This document shows positions 1 to 7,560 of a DNA stretch of 45,088 nt, in pieces; within the stretch, counting starts at the first letter, position 1, and the number at the start of each line of letters is the position of its first letter. The stretch covers positions 1 to 45,088 of the forward strand of contig DASRPD010000080.1 of the NCBI GenBank assembly GCA_035646535.1. The letters run 5' to 3'. This DNA is from DASRPD01 sp035646535. GTDB taxonomy: Bacteria > Actinomycetota > Acidimicrobiia > IMCC26256 > JANYLB01. The notes under the pieces are model-generated. The model saw only the letters and a program-made list of their open reading frames with translations, was not told where the DNA came from and did no database searches. A program made the position numbers and the translations under genes.

Positions 1-426
1 GGTCCAGCGGGGGAGGGTGACGTCGTCGACGGAGGCGAACACGACTTCGACCGGTGCACCGATGGTGATCGTCGCCGGGTCGATCTCGTTGATGGGGCCA
101 TCGGCTGACGTGACGAGATTCCCTACGAAGCGGATGGCCGGATCGTCGTCCAGGGCGACCACGATGACGTTGTAGGGAGCGAGCTGCGCGTAGGCCGGAA
201 GGAGCGGCGGGTGCGCGACCACGAACGACCAGATGGTGGCCCGTCCCGACGTGGGTACCCACTTGACCGAGAGCGATCGACAATGCGGACACATCGGCCG
301 CGGCGGCATCCGCCACCGCTTGCACTCACCGCAGGCCTGCACGAGCAGCTCTCCGCGTGCCGTCCCGGACCAGAACGCCGCGGCGGTGGGGTCATCGAGG
401 TCGGGGAGGAGAAACCCGCTGTTCAT
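1..426 (-). CDS. DUF35 zinc-ribbon/OB-fold protein (partial, 3' end outside window)
   Basis: ATG at 426 reads out of the window at position 1, giving 142 residues without a stop. The N-terminal half holds a rubredoxin-like zinc ribbon with two CxxC pairs (CGEC at about residues 33-36 and CPHC at about 48-51), followed by a beta-rich OB-fold (about 60-142). This is the DUF35 layout; family members bind acyl-CoA and pair with thiolase-fold lipid-transfer proteins. Its start overlaps the stop of the thiolase-like gene by one base (TGATG), so the two are translationally coupled and probably form a heteromeric complex, as Ltp2-ChsH2 does in mycobacterial steroid catabolism. Family assignment is firm; the substrate is unknown. 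Confidence 0.85.
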   Translation of the reverse strand, partial: MNSGFLLPDLDDPTAAAFWSGTARGELLVQACGECKRWRMPPRPMCPHCRSLSVKWVPTSGRATIWSFVVAHPPLLPAYAQLAPYNVIVVALDDDPAIRFVGNLVTSADGPINEIDPATITIGAPVEVVFASVDDVTLPRWT

Positions 427-1589
427 CACGCCTCCCCGGTCAGCAGGAGCGCGCTCGTCGGCACGCCCTCACCGCTCGTCACCAGCGACACGTCCGCGTC
501 GGCAACCTGGCTCGTCGATGTCCCACGGATCTGGCGGACACCTTCGAGCACGAGGTTGAAGCCGTGTACGTAGGCTTCGCTCATTCCGCCCCCCGCCGTA
601 TTGGTCGGTAGGCGCCCGTTCGGCCACTCCAGATTGCCGTCGTCGGTGAACGGACCACCCTCACCGCGCGCACAGAAGCCGTAGCCCTCGAGGGACAACG
701 GGATGAGGGGGCTGAAGGCGTCGTAGAGCTGGGCAACCTTCACGTCCTCTGCGGTGATGTCCGCGTTGGCCCAGAGACGACGAGCACACGTCCACGCCGG
801 TCCCCGCAACGGGTCATCGGTGAAGAAGTTCGTCATGGTCTGATGCTGCGGCGGGATGCCCTGAGCAAAGGCGTGCACGTACACCGCTGGGGTCTTGGCG
901 TCGCGCGCCCGCGCGGCCGAGGTGACGACGACCGCGAGCGCGCCGTCGGTCTCGAGGCAGTTGTCGAAGAGGCACAGCGGCTCGGAGATCCAGCGGGCAT
1001 CGAGGTACTGCTCGCGGGTGAGGGCCTCGTCGTACATCATCGCCGCGGGATTGCGCCTCGCGTGGTGTCTGAAGGCTAGCGCCACGTTGGCGAGGTGATC
1101 GCGGGTCGCGCCGTACTCGTGGAGGTACCGGCGCGTGAGCATCGCGATCTCGTCGACCGGGCGGAGCAGGCCGAACGGGCGGGTCCACTGCTGGGTATCG
1201 GCCAATCGGCCACCGACCTGGGTCCACGGCCGACTCGCCTTGTCGGCGCGCTTGCGTGCCCGCCATGCCACCGCCACCGTGCATTGACCGGTCGCGACCG
1301 CCATCGCGGCCTGGCCGACCACACCGCACGCGGCCCCGCCGCCGTAGCCGACCTGGGAGAACCAGGTGATGTCACCCAGGCCGACGTTGCGGGCGATCTC
1401 GACCTCGCGTCCGGGTTCCATGGTGAACGAGGCGAGCCCATCGACCTCGTCGGGCGTGATCCCGGCATCGTCGAGGGCAGCCGACACGGCCTGAGCCGCG
1501 AGCGACACCTCCGTGTCGGGGAGGCCCTTGCCGAAGGCGGTCTGGCCGATCCCGGTGATCGCGGTCCGGCCGGCGAGCGCGCTGGCCAC
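426..1589 (-). CDS. thiolase-fold lipid-transfer protein (SCP-x/Ltp-like acetyl-CoA acetyltransferase family)
   Basis: The 387-residue protein begins with the thiolase-fold N-terminus (TGIGQTAFGKG at about residues 12-22) and contains the YDAFS block and an N-x-GGG-x-SEAY-x-HG block typical of the SCP-x subfamily. At the place where a true thiolase has its nucleophilic cysteine there is a Gly-rich stretch (GYGGGAACG), so classical Claisen thiolysis is doubtful; retro-aldol cleavage as in Ltp2 is an alternative. The gene is coupled to the DUF35 gene downstream (TGATG) and lies 3 bp after the crotonase gene, so all three probably form one operon acting on CoA thioesters. Confidence 0.85.
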   Translation of the reverse strand: MASALAGRTAITGIGQTAFGKGLPDTEVSLAAQAVSAALDDAGITPDEVDGLASFTMEPGREVEIARNVGLGDITWFSQVGYGGGAACGVVGQAAMAVATGQCTVAVAWRARKRADKASRPWTQVGGRLADTQQWTRPFGLLRPVDEIAMLTRRYLHEYGATRDHLANVALAFRHHARRNPAAMMYDEALTREQYLDARWISEPLCLFDNCLETDGALAVVVTSAARARDAKTPAVYVHAFAQGIPPQHQTMTNFFTDDPLRGPAWTCARRLWANADITAEDVKVAQLYDAFSPLIPLSLEGYGFCARGEGGPFTDDGNLEWPNGRLPTNTAGGGMSEAYVHGFNLVLEGVRQIRGTSTSQVADADVSLVTSGEGVPTSALLLTGEA

Positions 1590-1592
1590 GCG

Positions 1593-2432
1593 CTACCAGC
1601 CCTGCCACTCGGGCTCGCGGCGTTCCCGGAATGCCGCGACGCCCTCGGTCGAGTCGAACGTGCCGCCGTTCGTCTCGACGAGGAGCGCCTCGGTTTCGAG
1701 GTGTTGGGCGCGGGGCACGTCGAACGCCAGGTTCAGCAGCTGCTTGGACCAGCCGATTGCCTTGGTCGGCCCGTTGGCCAGGCGCTGGGCCCATTCGTCG
1801 GTCGCGGCCGCGAGGTCCGCGCCGGCCACGACCTTGTTGACGATCCCGAGCCGTTCGGCGTCGGCGGCGGACAGGTCGTCGCCGAAGAACATGAGCTCTT
1901 TTGCCTTGTGCATACCGACGAGGCGGGGGAGGAGGTAGGTGACGCCGCCGTCGGGGACGAGGCCGCGGCGAACGAACACCTGGATGATGCGCGCGCTATC
2001 GGCCGCGATCACCAGGTCGGCCGCGAGGGTGAGCATCGACCCGCCACCGGCGGCGGTGCCGTTCAGTGCGACGATCACCGGCTTCTGACAATCGAGGATC
2101 GTCTCCATCAGGCGTTCGAAGCCGCGCCGCATCATGTCGGCAGCCACGCCGACCGGTCGGTCGGGGGCACCCTCGGGGCGCTCCACCATCGGGTGCGCAA
2201 CGGTGAGGTCCGCGCCCGTGCAGAAATGCCGTTCACCGACCGCGGTGAGGACGACGCAGCGCACGGCGAGGTTGGTGTGCGCTGCGAGGAAATGGGTCAT
2301 CAGGCGATCGCGCACGTACCAGGGGATCGAGTTTCCCTTGGCCGCACGGTTGATCGTGAGGCGCAGTACGCCGTCGGTCAGATCCGAGACGAGCTCTTCG
2401 TCGGCGAGCTGGTCGAAGTCGGCGGTCGTCAT
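1593..2432 (-). CDS. enoyl-CoA hydratase/isomerase family protein (PaaG-like crotonase)
   Basis: This 279-residue crotonase has an oxyanion-hole segment GTAAGGG and GADLT, and a C-terminal trimerisation helix. At the catalytic loop it reads GLVPDGG rather than the glutamate pattern of true hydratases; the Asp resembles the catalytic Asp of PaaG-type delta3-delta2/epoxide isomerases, so isomerisation of a CoA ester is more likely than simple hydration (inference). An AGGAG ribosome site precedes the ATG at 2432. The gene is 3 bp from the thiolase-like gene and about 110 bp downstream of the acyl-CoA synthetase gene, fitting a four-gene catabolic operon on the minus strand. Confidence 0.87.
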   Translation of the reverse strand: MTTADFDQLADEELVSDLTDGVLRLTINRAAKGNSIPWYVRDRLMTHFLAAHTNLAVRCVVLTAVGERHFCTGADLTVAHPMVERPEGAPDRPVGVAADMMRRGFERLMETILDCQKPVIVALNGTAAGGGSMLTLAADLVIAADSARIIQVFVRRGLVPDGGVTYLLPRLVGMHKAKELMFFGDDLSAADAERLGIVNKVVAGADLAAATDEWAQRLANGPTKAIGWSKQLLNLAFDVPRAQHLETEALLVETNGGTFDSTEGVAAFRERREPEWQGW

Positions 2433-2541
2433 GGGAGGTCTCCTGGGATCCGGGTCGGTTGGTGCGGTGGTCGGTCGCTTCGCGGGCTCGGGTGGGCTCG
2501 TCGTCGCTGGGTGGTACCCGCTGCGTCACTCACCGGCTCAC

Positions 2542-4704
2542 CTACCCTGCCCGGACGATGAGCGCGTCGAGGGCCACGGCGCCGCGAGGCTTCACCACGA
2601 GCGGGTTGACGTCCAGCTCGGCCACGTCATCGCTGAGATCGAGGGCGAGGCGCTGGGTCTTCATGATGACGTCGACGAGCGCGTCGAGATCGGCGGGCTT
2701 GGCTCCCCGGACACCTTCGAGCAGCGGGAAGCCCTGGAGCTCGCGCAACATCCGTTCCGCTTCGCCGGCGTCGAAGGGCGGCACGCGGAACGTCACGTCA
2801 CGCAGTACCTCGACGAACACGCCGCCGAGTCCCACCATCACGACCGGACCGAACAGCGGATCGTGCGACACCCCGACGACCACCTCGACGCCACCGCTCA
2901 CCATCTCGCAGACCAGCACGCCCTCGACATCGGCGTTGCGGTCGGCGCGGCGTGCCCGCCCCAACAGCTCGGCGTAGGTGGCGCGCACCGCGGCGGGTGA
3001 GTCGACGCCGACCTCGACGAGACCGAGGTCGCTCTTGTGGGTGAGATCGGCCGAGCTGACCTTCATGACGACCGGGAGGCCGAGCTTCTTCGCGGCCGCG
3101 ACCGCCTGGGCGGCCGACGTGCACAACACGTCACGGCTCGGCTTGATCCCGTAGGCCCTGAGCAGCTCCTTGGACGCGTGCTCCGACAGGGCATGACCCG
3201 GTGCGGTGCGCGCGAGGATCCGGCGCGCCTTGGCCGCGGCTTTCGACGGCTCGCGGGGGGCATCATCGAACGGAGACCGGTAGCGCCGGATGAACGTCCA
3301 GTAGTCGACGTAGGCGCGCATCGCCTGGACGCAGTTCGAGAACGTGCGGAAGGTGGGCAGGCCACCGTCGAGCAGCCGTTGGTAGTAGGTGTTGTCGGTG
3401 CCGGACGGCGCGCCCCAGATGACGAAGATGGGCTTGTCGGTCGTGCGCGCCGCGGCGACGAGGTCGAGGGTGAACTGCTCGCTGAACGTCACGACCGCGC
3501 CCGTGATCGGCACGACGAGGATGTCGACGTTCGGGTCGGCGAGGATCGCGTCGATGATCTTGGCGCCGCGCTCATCCGCGACGGGCGGTCCGCCGGAGTC
3601 GACCGGGTTGCTGACCCGCAGGTACTCCGGGATCAGGCCCTCATGGAGGACTCGCTGGGTCTGCCTGGTCAGCGGGGGGATTCGCAGACCGGCGGCCGAG
3701 ACCACGTCGGCCATGTGCGCGCCCGTGCCCCCCGAGATCGCGTAGACACACACACCCGGTCCGGCTTTCTTCCATCTCGGCACCGATTCGGGTCGGGTGC
3801 GGGCCAACGCGGCCGACACCTCGAGCAGCTCGTCGAGCCCGTCGACGCGGGTGACGCCGAACTGGCGGAACACCGCGGAGGTGATCGCGTCGGATCCGGT
3901 GAGATGTCCGGTGTGGCTCTGCGCCATCGAGCGTCCCGCGTCGGTGCGGCCGACCTTCACGACCACGATGGGCTTGTGGAGGCTCGCGGCGTGGTCGGCC
4001 GCGAGCATGAGCGTGCGGCCGTCCTTGAAGCCTTCGATGTAGCTCGCGATCACGCCGACCTCGGGTTGGTCGGCGAAGTGGCGGCAGAAGTCGGCGAACT
4101 CGAGATCGACCTCGTTGCCGGTCGGGGCCCAATGCGTGAGCCGGATGCCGATCTCCTGGCCCTGGAACACGGGCCGGCCCTGGTGGCCCGACTGGGTGAC
4201 GAGCGCGATGGACGGACCGGCGAGGTCATCGCGAAAGCTCTCGAAGGCGTTGAGATTCGTGTTCGGGCCGAGCAGATGCACGTCACCGGATTGGACGAGC
4301 TGAGCGAGCCGGCGTTCGAGCTTCTCGCCTTCCTTGCCGGTCTCGGAGAACCCGGCGGTGAAGATCACCGCGAACTTCGCGCCGCGCGCGAGCACCTCCT
4401 CGAAGGTGTCGACCGCCCGGCCGGTCAGGATGATCGCCAGGTCGATGTCGCCCGGGATGTCGGACACGGAGCGGTACACGTGGTGGCCGAGCACCGTGTC
4501 GTACTTGGGGTGCACCGGGTAGAAGGTCGCGCCGTGGTCGCGGGCCCACGCCTCGAACTTGGTCGTCATGGCCGTGTTGGCCTTCCGGCCCGCCTCCGAG
4601 GCTCCGATCACGGCGATGGTCTTCGGGCGCAGGAAGGTGTCGAGGTCGATGTCGCGCAGGGCGAGGGCCTGGCCGGAGACGTCGGTCGGGATCGAGGTGG
4701 TCAT
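2542..4704 (-). CDS. acyl-CoA synthetase, NDP-forming (acetate-CoA ligase family, fused alpha/beta)
   Basis: 720 residues from ATG 4704. Order of domains: CoA-binding Rossmann domain (IAVIGASEAGRK near residue 30), two succinyl-CoA-ligase flavodoxin-like domains with the phospho-histidine motif SHTGHLTGSD (His about 264), then a C-terminal ATP-grasp domain (HKSDLGLVEVGV at about 535-546). It would convert an acyl-CoA plus NDP and phosphate to acid plus NTP, or the reverse, by way of a phosphohistidine. An in-frame extension upstream of 4704 is rejected because it would run into the divergent ferredoxin gene; GGAG lies about 8 bases before the chosen ATG. It heads the minus-strand operon with the crotonase, thiolase-like and DUF35 genes. 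The substrate acid cannot be told. Confidence 0.88.
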   Translation of the reverse strand: MTTSIPTDVSGQALALRDIDLDTFLRPKTIAVIGASEAGRKANTAMTTKFEAWARDHGATFYPVHPKYDTVLGHHVYRSVSDIPGDIDLAIILTGRAVDTFEEVLARGAKFAVIFTAGFSETGKEGEKLERRLAQLVQSGDVHLLGPNTNLNAFESFRDDLAGPSIALVTQSGHQGRPVFQGQEIGIRLTHWAPTGNEVDLEFADFCRHFADQPEVGVIASYIEGFKDGRTLMLAADHAASLHKPIVVVKVGRTDAGRSMAQSHTGHLTGSDAITSAVFRQFGVTRVDGLDELLEVSAALARTRPESVPRWKKAGPGVCVYAISGGTGAHMADVVSAAGLRIPPLTRQTQRVLHEGLIPEYLRVSNPVDSGGPPVADERGAKIIDAILADPNVDILVVPITGAVVTFSEQFTLDLVAAARTTDKPIFVIWGAPSGTDNTYYQRLLDGGLPTFRTFSNCVQAMRAYVDYWTFIRRYRSPFDDAPREPSKAAAKARRILARTAPGHALSEHASKELLRAYGIKPSRDVLCTSAAQAVAAAKKLGLPVVMKVSSADLTHKSDLGLVEVGVDSPAAVRATYAELLGRARRADRNADVEGVLVCEMVSGGVEVVVGVSHDPLFGPVVMVGLGGVFVEVLRDVTFRVPPFDAGEAERMLRELQGFPLLEGVRGAKPADLDALVDVIMKTQRLALDLSDDVAELDVNPLVVKPRGAVALDALIVRAG

Positions 4705-4765
4705 GCAGACTCCGGTTCCAATGCAGGGTTGGGGCTCTGAGTGCGCGACCGGGACGGTCGAGGGT

Positions 4766-4783
4766 CCTGACACGGGCGTCAGG
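4766..4783. promoter_or_regulatory. perfect inverted repeat CCTGAC-N6-GTCAGG in a divergent promoter region
   Basis: A 6-bp perfect dyad with a 6-base spacer lies between the divergent acyl-CoA synthetase (start 4704) and ferredoxin (start 4833) genes. A -10-like TAGGGT at 4799-4804 places the dyad over the likely -35 region of the ferredoxin promoter, where a dimeric repressor would act. Because TTTTCT follows on the plus strand it could alternatively be a weak terminator hairpin. Which regulator would bind is unknown. Confidence 0.4.
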
Positions 4784-4832
4784 TTTTCTACCACCGAGTA
4801 GGGTGCGCGCGCATCCGAGCGGGAGGTTGCCC

Positions 4833-5024
4833 ATGAAGATCGTCGTCGATTTTGACAAGTGCGCGAGCAACGCCGTGTGCATGGGGATCGCACCCGAGAT
4901 CTTCGAAGTGCGCGACGACAACTTCTTGTACATCCTCGCCGAGGAACCCCCCGAGTCCCTGCGACCCAAGGTCGCCGAAGCCGTGCGGATGTGTCCTACC
5001 CAGGCCATCTCGATCGACGGCTGA
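4833..5024 (+). CDS. ferredoxin, small 3Fe-4S type (P450-associated family)
   Basis: 63 residues, the usual size of actinobacterial single-cluster ferredoxins. Cysteines C10, C16 and C54 (the last in CPTQAI) are the three ligands; the position between C10 and C16 where 4Fe proteins carry a fourth Cys (His or Ala in many P450 partners) is Asn13. A 3Fe-4S cluster is therefore expected. Clear GGGAGG ribosome site at 4821-4826, seven bases before ATG 4833. The ferredoxin reductase gene follows after 19 bp, so this is an electron-transfer pair for a P450 or oxygenase; no P450 gene lies in the window, but a Rieske oxygenase lies at 24047. Confidence 0.9.
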   Translation: MKIVVDFDKCASNAVCMGIAPEIFEVRDDNFLYILAEEPPESLRPKVAEAVRMCPTQAISIDG

Positions 5025-5043
5025 CGGGGCTGGGCTCGGCGCG

Positions 5044-6246
5044 TTGGATCGCATCTGTGTCGTCGGGGCGTCGCTGGCCGGGTTGCGCGCCACCGAGGCG
5101 TTGCGCGCCTCGGGCTACCGCGGCCATCTGACGCTCGTCGGGGCGGAGCCCCACCTGCCGTATGACCGTCCGCCGCTGTCCAAGGAGCTGTTGGCGGGAA
5201 AGTGGGAACAGGACCGGACGGTCTTGCGGCAAGCACCGTACGACGAGCTCGACCTGGAGCTACGGCTCGGCACGCCCGCGACCGCGCTCGACGTCGAGGG
5301 CCGTGCCGTCGAGCTTGCCGATGGAGTGCGGCTGGCATTCGACGGCATGGTGATTGCGACCGGCGCGACACCGCGCGTGCTCCCCGAGCTCGTCGGTGTC
5401 GACGGTGTGTTCACGCTGCGCACCCTCGACGACTGCTTGGCGCTGCGCGTGCGGCTCGATGCCGACGCTCGTGTCGTCGTCATCGGCGCGGGGTTCATCG
5501 GCGCCGAGGTCGCGGCCACCTGCCGCACACGCGGACTGTCGGTGACTGTGCTCGAAGCTCTTCCCCAGCCCATGGTGCGAGGGCTGGGGCCACGTATCGG
5601 TTCCCGGCTCGCGCAGTTGCACCGCGACGAGGGTGTCGACCTTCGCCTCGGGGTGACGTTCGAGCGGGTCGAGGGTGATGGGCGCGTCGAGAGCGTGCAC
5701 CTGGCGGATGGAGAGGTGATCGACGCCGACGTCGTGCTCGTCGCGATCGGTGTCGTGCCCGAGACCCGTTGGCTCGAAGGCTCAGCGCTCGCGCTCGCCG
5801 ATGGCGTCGTATGCGACGAGACGCTGCAAGCCGCGCCCGGCATCGTCGCGGCCGGTGACCTGTGCCGCTGGCCGAACGTGCAGTTCGACGGCGAGGTGAT
5901 GCGTCTCGAGCACTGGACGAACGCTGCGGAGCAGGGTGTCTACGCGGCGCACCGCCTCCTCGCCCACGCGGCCGGCGAGACCGTCGAGCCGTTCGCGCCG
6001 GTGCCGTTCGTCTGGTCCGACCAGTACGACGTCAAGATCCAGTGCGCGGGACGGTTCGGACCCGAAGACGATCTGGAGATCGTCCACGGCGAGCTCTCCG
6101 ACCGCCAGTTCGTGGCGCTGTTCGGACGCAATGACCGGTTGGTGGGCGCACTCGCGTTCAGCCGGCCTCGCCAGCTCATGCGGTACCGCCGCATGGTCGG
6201 CGAGCGCGCGAGCTTCGCGGACGCGCTCGCTCACGCCGCCGGCTGA
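5044..6246 (+). CDS. NAD(P)H-dependent ferredoxin reductase (FAD-dependent oxidoreductase)
   Basis: About 400 residues of the putidaredoxin-reductase/rhodocoxin-reductase type. FAD-binding motif VVGASLAG starts at residue 5; ATGATP and the second Rossmann motif VIGAGFIGAEV (NAD(P)H) follow near 105 and 145, then AAGDLCRW (FAD-binding, about 273) and a C-terminal reductase domain. No ATG or GTG is suitably placed; TTG at 5044 gives the correct N-terminus (MDRICVVGAS) just after the ferredoxin gene. It would pass electrons from NAD(P)H to the adjacent ferredoxin. The MFS gene begins 2 bp after its stop, implying cotranscription. Confidence 0.88.
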   Translation: MDRICVVGASLAGLRATEALRASGYRGHLTLVGAEPHLPYDRPPLSKELLAGKWEQDRTVLRQAPYDELDLELRLGTPATALDVEGRAVELADGVRLAFDGMVIATGATPRVLPELVGVDGVFTLRTLDDCLALRVRLDADARVVVIGAGFIGAEVAATCRTRGLSVTVLEALPQPMVRGLGPRIGSRLAQLHRDEGVDLRLGVTFERVEGDGRVESVHLADGEVIDADVVLVAIGVVPETRWLEGSALALADGVVCDETLQAAPGIVAAGDLCRWPNVQFDGEVMRLEHWTNAAEQGVYAAHRLLAHAAGETVEPFAPVPFVWSDQYDVKIQCAGRFGPEDDLEIVHGELSDRQFVALFGRNDRLVGALAFSRPRQLMRYRRMVGERASFADALAHAAG

Positions 6247-6248
6247 GC

Positions 6249-7466
6249 GTGGCTCGCCGTCCGCGGCTCCTCACCAAGGAGCTGGTGCTCGTCATCCTCG
6301 CGGGCAGCGCGTACTTCCTCTCGCTCGGGGTGCTGCTGCCGGTCGTGCCGCTCTACGTCGGGCGTTCGCTCGGCGGCGGCAGCCTCGCAGTCGGCTTCGA
6401 GGTCGGTGTCTTCTCGCTCGGGGCGGTGCTCTTGCGTCCTCTGGCCGGACGGCTGGGCGATCGCTGGGGTCGACGGCTCCTCATCGTCGGCGGTGCCACG
6501 ATCGTCTCCATCTCAGCGCTGGCCTATCTGGCCGCGGGCGATTTCGTGAGCCTGGCGGTGGTTCGGATGCTCGGTGGGGTCGGCGAGGCCGCGTTCTTCG
6601 TCGGCGCCGGCACCCTCGTCACCGACCTCGCCCCGGCCGAGCGCCGCGGCGAGGCCATCAGCTACTGGTCGGTCGCGGTGTACGGCGGGCTCGCATTCGG
6701 TCCCGCGCTCGGCGAAGCCGTCCTCGGGCGGACCCGATTCGACTCGGTGTGGCTCCTCGCCGCCGGGCTGGCAGCCGTCGGCGCGGTGATCGGGCTCGCC
6801 ACCCGCGACGTCGCGCGGCTTCGACCGGCAGACGGAGCCAAGCGACCGCCGCTCATCCAACGATCGGCGCTCGGTCCCGGACTCGTGCTCTTCCTCGGCC
6901 TCGTCGGCCTCGCCGGCTTCGTCGCGTTCGTTCCGTTGTACGTGTCGGATATCGGGATCTCGGACTCGAGCGGGATCTTCTTGCTCTACGGGGCGATGAT
7001 CCTCGCGATCAGGATCATCGGGGCGCGCCTGCCCGACACCCTCGGTCCCCGGCGCGCCGGCACCGGTGCGACCGGTTTCGGCGCGCTCGGCATGGCGATC
7101 ATCGCCGCATGGGCCTCGCCGGTGGGCCTCGTCGTCGGCACGATCGTCTTCGCGTGTGGGATATCGCTGCTGTACCCGGCCGTCCTGACGCTCGCGCTCA
7201 CCGACATCGCCGAGGAGGAGCGGGCGTCGGTGGTCGGCACCGTGAGCAGCTTCTTCGACCTGTCCCAGGGCTTCGGTGCGGTCATCCTCGGTGCCGTCGC
7301 GGCCCTCGCCGGCTACCGGGGCGCGTTCGCAGCCGGGGCCCTGTTCTCGCTTGCCGGACTCATCGTGCTTCGCAGCGGCATCGACCCCCGCACCCGCCGG
7401 ACCGGCCCATCCGACGCGGCGGCGGCCGAGATCGCACGCGAGAACCTCGAGCCCGACCCGCCGTAG
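6249..7466 (+). CDS. MFS transporter
   Basis: 405 residues, strongly hydrophobic, consistent with 12 membrane segments. MFS motif A appears after the second segment (GRLGDRWGRR, about residues 68-77), and a basic/polar central loop near residues 190-205 separates the two halves. The C-terminal tail is charged. GTG start at 6249, two bases after the reductase stop. Substrate unknown: it could be a drug/metabolite exporter. Position behind a redox pair does not define cargo. Confidence 0.85.
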   Translation: MARRPRLLTKELVLVILAGSAYFLSLGVLLPVVPLYVGRSLGGGSLAVGFEVGVFSLGAVLLRPLAGRLGDRWGRRLLIVGGATIVSISALAYLAAGDFVSLAVVRMLGGVGEAAFFVGAGTLVTDLAPAERRGEAISYWSVAVYGGLAFGPALGEAVLGRTRFDSVWLLAAGLAAVGAVIGLATRDVARLRPADGAKRPPLIQRSALGPGLVLFLGLVGLAGFVAFVPLYVSDIGISDSSGIFLLYGAMILAIRIIGARLPDTLGPRRAGTGATGFGALGMAIIAAWASPVGLVVGTIVFACGISLLYPAVLTLALTDIAEEERASVVGTVSSFFDLSQGFGAVILGAVAALAGYRGAFAAGALFSLAGLIVLRSGIDPRTRRTGPSDAAAAEIARENLEPDPP

Positions 7467-7471
7467 CGGCC

Positions 7472-7523
7472 GCGGCGGGCCATCGCGGCGGGCCATCGCG
7501 ACGGGCCATCGCGGCGGGCCACC
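7472..7523. repeat. tandem 13-bp repeat, four units
   Basis: Four consecutive 13-mers fill the gap after the MFS stop: GCGGCGGGCCATC at 7472, again at 7485, a one-base variant (GCGAC...) at 7498 and a one-base variant (...CACC) at 7511. A decayed fifth unit follows. The array ends 25 bases before the -10 hexamer of the pimB'-like gene, so it occupies the upstream promoter region. Confidence 0.9.
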
Positions 7524-7548
7524 GCCGCAGGCCGATCTGGCGTGCCGT

Positions 7549-7554
7549 TACGAT
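7549..7554 (+). promoter_or_regulatory. -10 hexamer TACGAT, leaderless promoter of the pimB'-like gene
   Basis: TACGAT lies exactly six bases before GTG 7561, so the transcript would start at or next to the initiation codon. The same TANNNT plus six-base spacing precedes the starts at 25759, 27808, 34811 and 43476, which supports the reading. Confidence 0.6.
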
Positions 7555-7560
7555 CCGGTG

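Noticed and set aside
1095..2561. Long open frame of 488 codons on the plus strand
   Set aside because: It is antisense to the thiolase-like and crotonase genes, has no domain logic and the Arg/Gly/His-rich composition typical of shadow frames in GC-rich DNA.
3037..4740. 567-codon plus-strand frame opposite the acyl-CoA synthetase gene
   Set aside because: The minus-strand frame has complete CoA-binding, flavodoxin-like and ATP-grasp motifs; the plus frame shows none.
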